Shown one piece after another: positions 59,695 to 64,000 of a stretch of 64,000 nt of DNA. Made by a program: the position numbers and the translations under genes. How positions within the stretch are numbered: the stretch's first letter is position 1; every line of letters begins with the position of its first letter. The notes below the pieces were generated by a model, which saw only the letters and a program-made list of their open reading frames with translations, was not told where the DNA came from and made no database searches. This DNA comes from Nanobdellota archaeon (GTDB lineage: Archaea; Nanobdellota; Nanobdellia; Pacearchaeales; GW2011-AR1), in contig DUKY01000016.1 of NCBI GenBank assembly GCA_013329055.1, positions 16,851 to 80,850 on the forward strand, in the 5' to 3' direction.

Positions 59695-59898
59695 TTAGTC
59701 TGAAAATTTCTTAGAATATGATTTCTGTCCGAAACGAGCAGTTATTTTTTTCAAAGGACATAAAATCCCTTCTTTTTTGGCTTTAATATTATCTTTTTCT
59801 AGAATTTCGGGAGGAATTGTGATTACATATTTTGGATAAACTTCCAGAAGTTTGACACGAATCTTACAGAGATAGAATTTATGGTGTTTTTTCAGCAA
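59695..59898 (-). CDS. Possible short protein or relic
   Basis: The 67-residue frame reads FYLCKIRVKLLEVYPKYVIT and IPPEILEKDNIKAKKEGILC. It has a plausible beta/alpha pattern but starts with TTG and has no family that I recognise. It begins next to the left direct repeat and may be a fragment. The remaining sequence to 60009 shows no gene. Confidence 0.25.
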   Translation of the reverse strand: MLKKHHKFYLCKIRVKLLEVYPKYVITIPPEILEKDNIKAKKEGILCPLKKITARFGQKSYSKKFSD

Positions 59899-60009
59899 GA
59901 AAAAGAAAGTAACAAAATTGGTTTAGGCAAAAACCAAATAGCTCAGGATATTGAATTGCTTTTGAAATGTTTAGTTTATAATTTGACAATTATTTGGAAA
60001 TATTCTTAG

Positions 60010-60064
60010 TTGTAAATATTTACAACTCTTACAATAATTACAATATTGTAAAAATTTATAAATA
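60010..60064 (+). promoter_or_regulatory. Two operator-like palindromes and TATA box of the R-M operon
   Basis: TTGTAAATATTTACAA (60010-60025) and TTACAATATTGTAA (60038-60051) are perfect palindromes sharing TTGTAA/TTACAA half-sites in different order. They sit just upstream of TTTATAAATA (60055-60064), the TATA box of the 60084 ORF. This is the layout of a controller-protein promoter. Confidence 0.6.
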
Positions 60065-60083
60065 AGCTTTCATTTATAGTAAT

Positions 60084-60242
60084 ATGAAAAATATTGGAAA
60101 GAAATTAACTTCTAGGATTCCAGCAAAAAAAGAAACACTTTTAAGACTGAAGAAATTTCAGGTGAACAACGATTTTTCTTCTTATGATAAAGCGATAAAC
60201 TACTTATTAGATAAATTTAGAGGGAAAAATAATGGAGCTTAA
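60084..60242 (+). CDS. Small putative controller (ribbon-helix-helix-like) of the R-M operon
   Basis: This 52-residue ORF is absent from the track. MKNIGKKLTSRIPAKKETLL then RLKKFQVNNDFSSYDKAINY and LLDKF have the pattern of small archaeal RHH/VapB-like proteins, in which a (S/T)YDxxIxxLL helix is characteristic. It overlaps the methylase start by 11 bases, so translation is coupled. Its promoter carries two palindromes with shared half-sites. Control of the R-M genes, by analogy with C proteins, is inferred. Confidence 0.6.
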   Translation: MKNIGKKLTSRIPAKKETLLRLKKFQVNNDFSSYDKAINYLLDKFRGKNNGA

Positions 60243-63105
60243 AGAAATAATTTCTAACTTAGGAATTGAAAACGGAGTTTATAATAAAGATGACTTAAAG
60301 AAAATTGCTAATCCGCGATTAATAAAATCTATAGAAAAAGGAAAAATTGATTTTGATAAAATATATTTTATGGATAAAAGGCCTTTAATTATTTTTAAAC
60401 ATTTTAATATAGAAGTTAATGAAGAAGAAATAAAATATATCCTAGAAAAGATTTGGAGTCTTGATGAAGTGCCATTGTTTTTTGTTATAACTCCAAAACT
60501 AGTAAGAATTTATAATAGCTTCTTTTTCGATAAAGATAACCCAAAGAAGATAGAGGAAAAAATTGAGAATATAAATTCTTTTTTAGAGGAGTTTAAATAT
60601 GAGAAATTGTTGGGTGGTGATTTCTTAAATAAGAATGAATTGGGTTTCTCTAAGAAAAGAAGATTAGGAGAATATTTGAAAGATAATTTGAGTGTGTTAA
60701 TTGATAAACTAGAATCAGATGGGCTAGAAAGAGAAATAATAAATAACTTACTTTTAAAATGTTTTTTTTCTAAATGCTTTATTGATAGATATGATTATTT
60801 TCTTAAGAAGATAAAAAACGACTACAAAGTTAATTCATTTGAAGAATTAATTTTGAATATTGATGATTTATACAACTTTTTCGGAGAATTAAAAGAAAAA
60901 CATAATGGAGATATCTTTAAAACAGAAAAAGAAGAAAAGAATAAAATCAAAAAATCCTCTCTTAAGATTATATCGAATTTCTATAAAGGGTATGATTTAT
61001 CGAGGAATCAGTCAGTTTTATTCAACCCATATAATTTTTCTATAATTCCAGTTAGTCTAGTAAGTGATATTTATCAGGTAGTTTTGGGAGAAGAAGGAAG
61101 AGAGAAAAACAAATCATTTTATACTCCACTTTTTTTAGTGGATGAATTTTTAAACAAATATAAAGATTCTGTTAGTGATAAAACGACTATTTTAGACCCT
61201 TCCTGCGGATCAGGTATTTTTTTAGTAGAGTTTTTAAGATTAAAGTTAAGTAGATTAAAAAAGTTTGATAAATCTTCTATTGAAAAAGTATTGCACACAA
61301 TTTATGGGTTTGATCTAGATAAAAAGGCTGTTAAGATTGCATGTTTTTCATTATACGTGGTAATTTTGGATTATATAGAAAACTTAAAGAGTTTTAAATT
61401 TGATAATTTAATTGACAAGAATCTTTTTGAAATTGATTTTTTTGATTTAACCAAATTTGAAGAGAGTAATCAAATCCCTTCCTCTTTTGATTTAATAATT
61501 GGAAATCCTCCTTGGGGTCAACCCGCTGAACAAAAGAGATATAAGGAATATTGTAAAAAGAGAAATTTTCCAATAACGGATGGGCAGATAGCAGAAGCAT
61601 TTCTTTATCGTGCAGGAGAATTTTCAAAAGACAATCACCCAATTTCTTTACTCATTACATCTAAAATATTTTACAAGAACAGAGACTCATTTAGAAAAAA
61701 GTTCTCAGAAATTTTTTCCATAGAAGAGATAATAGATTTCACGAGAGTTAGGAAATTAATTTTTGATGAAGCGGACTCTCCCTTTGCTTTAATGACTTAT
61801 TCAAGAACCAAAAAGAAACAAAAAATAAATTTTATTCCAATTAAAAAATCTATTTTTTTAGAGAGAATCAAGCAATTATACTTTGATAAAGAGGAAGAGA
61901 AGAATTTATCCCACGAACATTTCGTTAAAGGTTTAAAGATTTATCTAGATGGGAATGCAAACGATAACAGAATAATTGATAAAATAAGGGAGGACTCTAT
62001 TTCTTTGAAAACTTTTTTAGAGGAGAAGAATTTGGATTGGGGAACTGGATTAATATATAACAACAAAAATATTGCCAATAATACAAGCCATTTTAAAGAT
62101 CAAAATATACTTAATTGTAAGTTTCTTGAAGGTGCCAATAAAGAGTTTGAGAAATTTAATTTGAATTATGATGGATTGCCTAAATTAAAAGAAAGATTTG
62201 ATATCTTTCAAAGATTAGGGAACATTGAATCGTATAAAAAACCAAAAATCTTAATTAGAAGAGGCGTTAGCGAAATAATTAGTACATATGAAAAAAGACC
62301 CTGTGTATACAACAATTCAATATTTGGTTTATGTAGTAAATCAACAGACCAAGAAGATTACCTTCTTTTTTTAGGGGGACTTATCACTTCGAAATTATAT
62401 CTGTATTACACTTTTTTATTGAGTAATGGCGTAGGGGTTGAGAGGGCTGAGATTACAAAAGCAGACCATTTAGAATTTTGTATACCTAAGACCCTAAATT
62501 TGAAATTAAAATCTGGTAAAAATATTATAAAAAGCTACAAAGAACTAATTTTATCGAAAGGAAGAAACTCTAATGCACGGAAAGTTCTTGATTCAAATGT
62601 ATTTGAATTGTATGGGTTAAGTAAGATTGATGAATATTTTGTAGAATATGTCTATGATCTAATAATTCCTTATTGGGAGAACCCTGATAAAGATGAGAAT
62701 GTATTCAATTCCCAAAAAAAATTACTACGAGAAGATGATGGTGAACAATACTTAAAAGAATATATTAATTTATTTTTCAACTCCATTTTATTTAGCACAA
62801 AAATAGGTAAACTAAATGCAGAAATTTATGAATCCCCAGGATTTGTTTGTATAAATTTTAATTACAATAAAAAAGGAGGAGAAATTAATAAAGTAAAATC
62901 TTCTGATAACTTATCTAAATTGATATCAAATTTAGGAAATCTATTGTCTCTAGATAAAGTCGGAGAGAGATTATTTTTACAAAAAGAATTGGTTGGATGT
63001 AGCAAAAATTCAATATTTATAATAAAACAAAATAAAAAGAAATATTGGCACAAAAAGAATGCTATTTCTGATATTTCTGAAATAATAAAATTAATTAAAG
63101 GATAA
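60232..63105 (+). CDS. N6-adenine DNA methyltransferase, Eco57I-like
   Basis: The 957-residue protein has motif I ILDPSCGSGIFLVEFLRL (about 319-336), the motif X-like SFYTPLFLVDEFL before it, and motif IV LIIGNPPWGQP (about 421-431). That order and the NPPW tetrad define gamma-type N6-adenine methylases of the Eco57I/type IIG and type I HsdM kind. A large C-terminal part (about 570-950) probably recognises the DNA target. The N-terminal 250 residues show no clear PD-(D/E)XK motif, while the next gene encodes one. The gene starts within the small controller ORF and ends one base before the nuclease gene. Confidence 0.9.
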   Translation: MELKEIISNLGIENGVYNKDDLKKIANPRLIKSIEKGKIDFDKIYFMDKRPLIIFKHFNIEVNEEEIKYILEKIWSLDEVPLFFVITPKLVRIYNSFFFDKDNPKKIEEKIENINSFLEEFKYEKLLGGDFLNKNELGFSKKRRLGEYLKDNLSVLIDKLESDGLEREIINNLLLKCFFSKCFIDRYDYFLKKIKNDYKVNSFEELILNIDDLYNFFGELKEKHNGDIFKTEKEEKNKIKKSSLKIISNFYKGYDLSRNQSVLFNPYNFSIIPVSLVSDIYQVVLGEEGREKNKSFYTPLFLVDEFLNKYKDSVSDKTTILDPSCGSGIFLVEFLRLKLSRLKKFDKSSIEKVLHTIYGFDLDKKAVKIACFSLYVVILDYIENLKSFKFDNLIDKNLFEIDFFDLTKFEESNQIPSSFDLIIGNPPWGQPAEQKRYKEYCKKRNFPITDGQIAEAFLYRAGEFSKDNHPISLLITSKIFYKNRDSFRKKFSEIFSIEEIIDFTRVRKLIFDEADSPFALMTYSRTKKKQKINFIPIKKSIFLERIKQLYFDKEEEKNLSHEHFVKGLKIYLDGNANDNRIIDKIREDSISLKTFLEEKNLDWGTGLIYNNKNIANNTSHFKDQNILNCKFLEGANKEFEKFNLNYDGLPKLKERFDIFQRLGNIESYKKPKILIRRGVSEIISTYEKRPCVYNNSIFGLCSKSTDQEDYLLFLGGLITSKLYLYYTFLLSNGVGVERAEITKADHLEFCIPKTLNLKLKSGKNIIKSYKELILSKGRNSNARKVLDSNVFELYGLSKIDEYFVEYVYDLIIPYWENPDKDENVFNSQKKLLREDDGEQYLKEYINLFFNSILFSTKIGKLNAEIYESPGFVCINFNYNKKGGEINKVKSSDNLSKLISNLGNLLSLDKVGERLFLQKELVGCSKNSIFIIKQNKKKYWHKKNAISDISEIIKLIKG

Positions 63106-63106
63106 A

Positions 63107-63766
63107 ATGATTAGATTTGGAAATTTTGCAGACTTAGGAATTAGTAAAGAAATTCCGAAAAAAGAATTAGATAATATATTTTTATTACTAGAAAAATCCT
63201 ATGAAGAAATGTTAAAAAATCATCCAAAAAATGAGTTAATACAGAATAACGAAGATAGAAATAGGAATTTATTAAAAAAATATATGAATGAAAATCTTGG
63301 GAATTTTGGTTTATCTTACTTAGTAATTGTTGCTGAGTGCAATGTTGAAGATAAGAACCATAATTCTATAGGTTATTCTGACTTAAAAATATTCAATTTC
63401 TCTGATTATAATATGGAAAATAAAGAAGAGATGTGTTTTATAATTGAATGCAAATGCTTAAACAAAAATTATGGCGGAGATAAATCTCTAAAAAAACATT
63501 ATATTTCCGAGGGGATATTACGTTTTAAAAAGAAATATCCTTCCCCTTTTGGAGTTGGCTCTATGCTTTCTTTTGTGCAGATAAAAACTCCAAAGGATTT
63601 TATAGATAAGATCAAGAATTTTGTAGAACAAAATAAAATCAATTTCATAAAAAGTGAATTTAAAGAGTCTGAAAGAGTAAAATCTTTATTCACCCATGTA
63701 ACTAAACACAAAAATATAGAGATTTATCATTTATTCTTAGATATGAATAAAAGGCAAACTCTGTAA
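63107..63766 (+). CDS. Putative PD-(D/E)XK restriction endonuclease
   Basis: The 219-residue protein starts one base after the methylase stop. GYSDLKIFNF (Asp92) and FIIECKCLNK (Glu114, Lys116) fit the D-x(n)-E-x-K active site of the PD-(D/E)XK fold, with the strand hydrophobicity expected around ECK; the preceding VAEC (Glu77) could be the helical Glu. No helicase or specificity domain is present. With the adjacent methylase it forms a compact restriction-modification unit; the cleavage site is unknown. Assignment rests on the motif and on gene order. Confidence 0.7.
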   Translation: MIRFGNFADLGISKEIPKKELDNIFLLLEKSYEEMLKNHPKNELIQNNEDRNRNLLKKYMNENLGNFGLSYLVIVAECNVEDKNHNSIGYSDLKIFNFSDYNMENKEEMCFIIECKCLNKNYGGDKSLKKHYISEGILRFKKKYPSPFGVGSMLSFVQIKTPKDFIDKIKNFVEQNKINFIKSEFKESERVKSLFTHVTKHKNIEIYHLFLDMNKRQTL

Positions 63767-64000
63767 AAAAAATATTTTCTATTTTAACCCCTTCAATAAC
63801 TACTTAGGCTGCTAATTTTGAATAAAATAGTTTCTTATTAGATTGTTCTATTCTAGGTTTTTATCCATAGCCTTAGGCTTCTTTCTTCAACTATTAGATA
63901 TAATTAAATAATCCTCTCTTAAAATCCCTCTATAATCCCCTTCAATTCCCCTCTTTTCTCATCGTTTCAAAATTAGTGTAGAATCCACAGACATATGTCG
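63767..64000 (+). repeat. Gene-free end of window with right direct repeat
   Basis: CCCCTTCAATTCCCCTCTTT plus TCTCATCGTTTCAAAATTAG (63937-63976) is the partner of 59654-59692. It runs into TGTAGAATCCACAGACATAT plus GTC, which resembles 49677-49699. No gene is seen in this stretch. Confidence 0.7.

Noticed and set aside
60232-63105. Type IIG fusion of nuclease and methylase
   Set aside because: I saw no PD-(D/E)XK motif in the N-terminal 250 residues, and a separate small protein with a D...ECK motif follows, so a two-gene R-M system fits better.

Overview
The window looks like an AT-rich genome of a DPANN archaeon, probably of the Woesearchaeota/Pacearchaeota kind. The evidence is: archaeal-type Kae1 and YchF; short leaders with TATA boxes about 25-30 bases before start codons; small KRGQ(M/V)T membrane-anchored proteins coupled to very large Cys- and Asn-rich surface proteins; a basic 'GPYYYES' N-terminus on a single-pass surface protein; and a bacterial-type MetK. 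Lineage is inferred from gene content, since no rRNA is present.

Layout. 0.1-5.5 kb: lycopene-cyclase-like membrane protein, C39-like peptidase, two MacB/FtsX permeases, a SLOG protein and a COG1361-like secreted protein. 5.8-19.3 kb: three tandem paralogous operons, each with a KRGQ protein followed by a Cys-rich surface protein. The third is truncated and has a nucleotidyltransferase inserted. Arrays of nested palindromes separate the operons. 19.4-22 kb: RmlA, a frameshifted Zn-ribbon Fic/Doc gene, and YchF. 22.5-27.8 kb: a Thr/Glu-rich surface protein, a BRO-N protein carrying an in-frame palindromic insertion, an AlbA_2/Schlafen-like regulator and an unknown gene. 27.9-41.3 kb: one 4475-residue secreted protein with eight blocks of exactly seven RCC1-like repeats (56 in all), each block apparently inserted in an Ig-like domain. 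41.4-48.2 kb: a tail-fibre-like surface gene whose own start and end are copied several times around inserted MazEF, NYN-nuclease and MNT/HEPN cassettes. 48.2-51.3 kb: RhuM fragment, frameshifted AlbA_2 protein, HicB-like protein, VapBC and a HEPN relic. 51.5-55.7 kb: MetK divergent from an HTH-CBS regulator, a Fic protein between direct repeats, an OB/wH-like protein and a zinc-ribbon membrane protein. 56-59.6 kb: a HEPN-like candidate, tRNA-Asp, a WxcM-like cupin, a DUF2238-like protein and Kae1. 59.6-64 kb: a restriction-modification island (small controller candidate, adenine methylase, PD-(D/E)XK nuclease) between imperfect 40-bp direct repeats.

The main discovery candidate is a repeat system working at gene boundaries. 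Short copies of a gene's own start or end (protein genes and apparently a tRNA) alternate with palindromes nested up to three levels. The inner cores recur around the window while the outermost arms match local sequence in some places. Related palindromes also lie in frame inside a coding sequence, as Rickettsia palindromic elements do. Several toxin/antitoxin or defence cassettes sit between such copies, which suggests that the same process brings in cargo. No transposase or integrase gene was seen in the window, so the agent would act in trans or be replication template switching. All functional statements are from motif recognition only.
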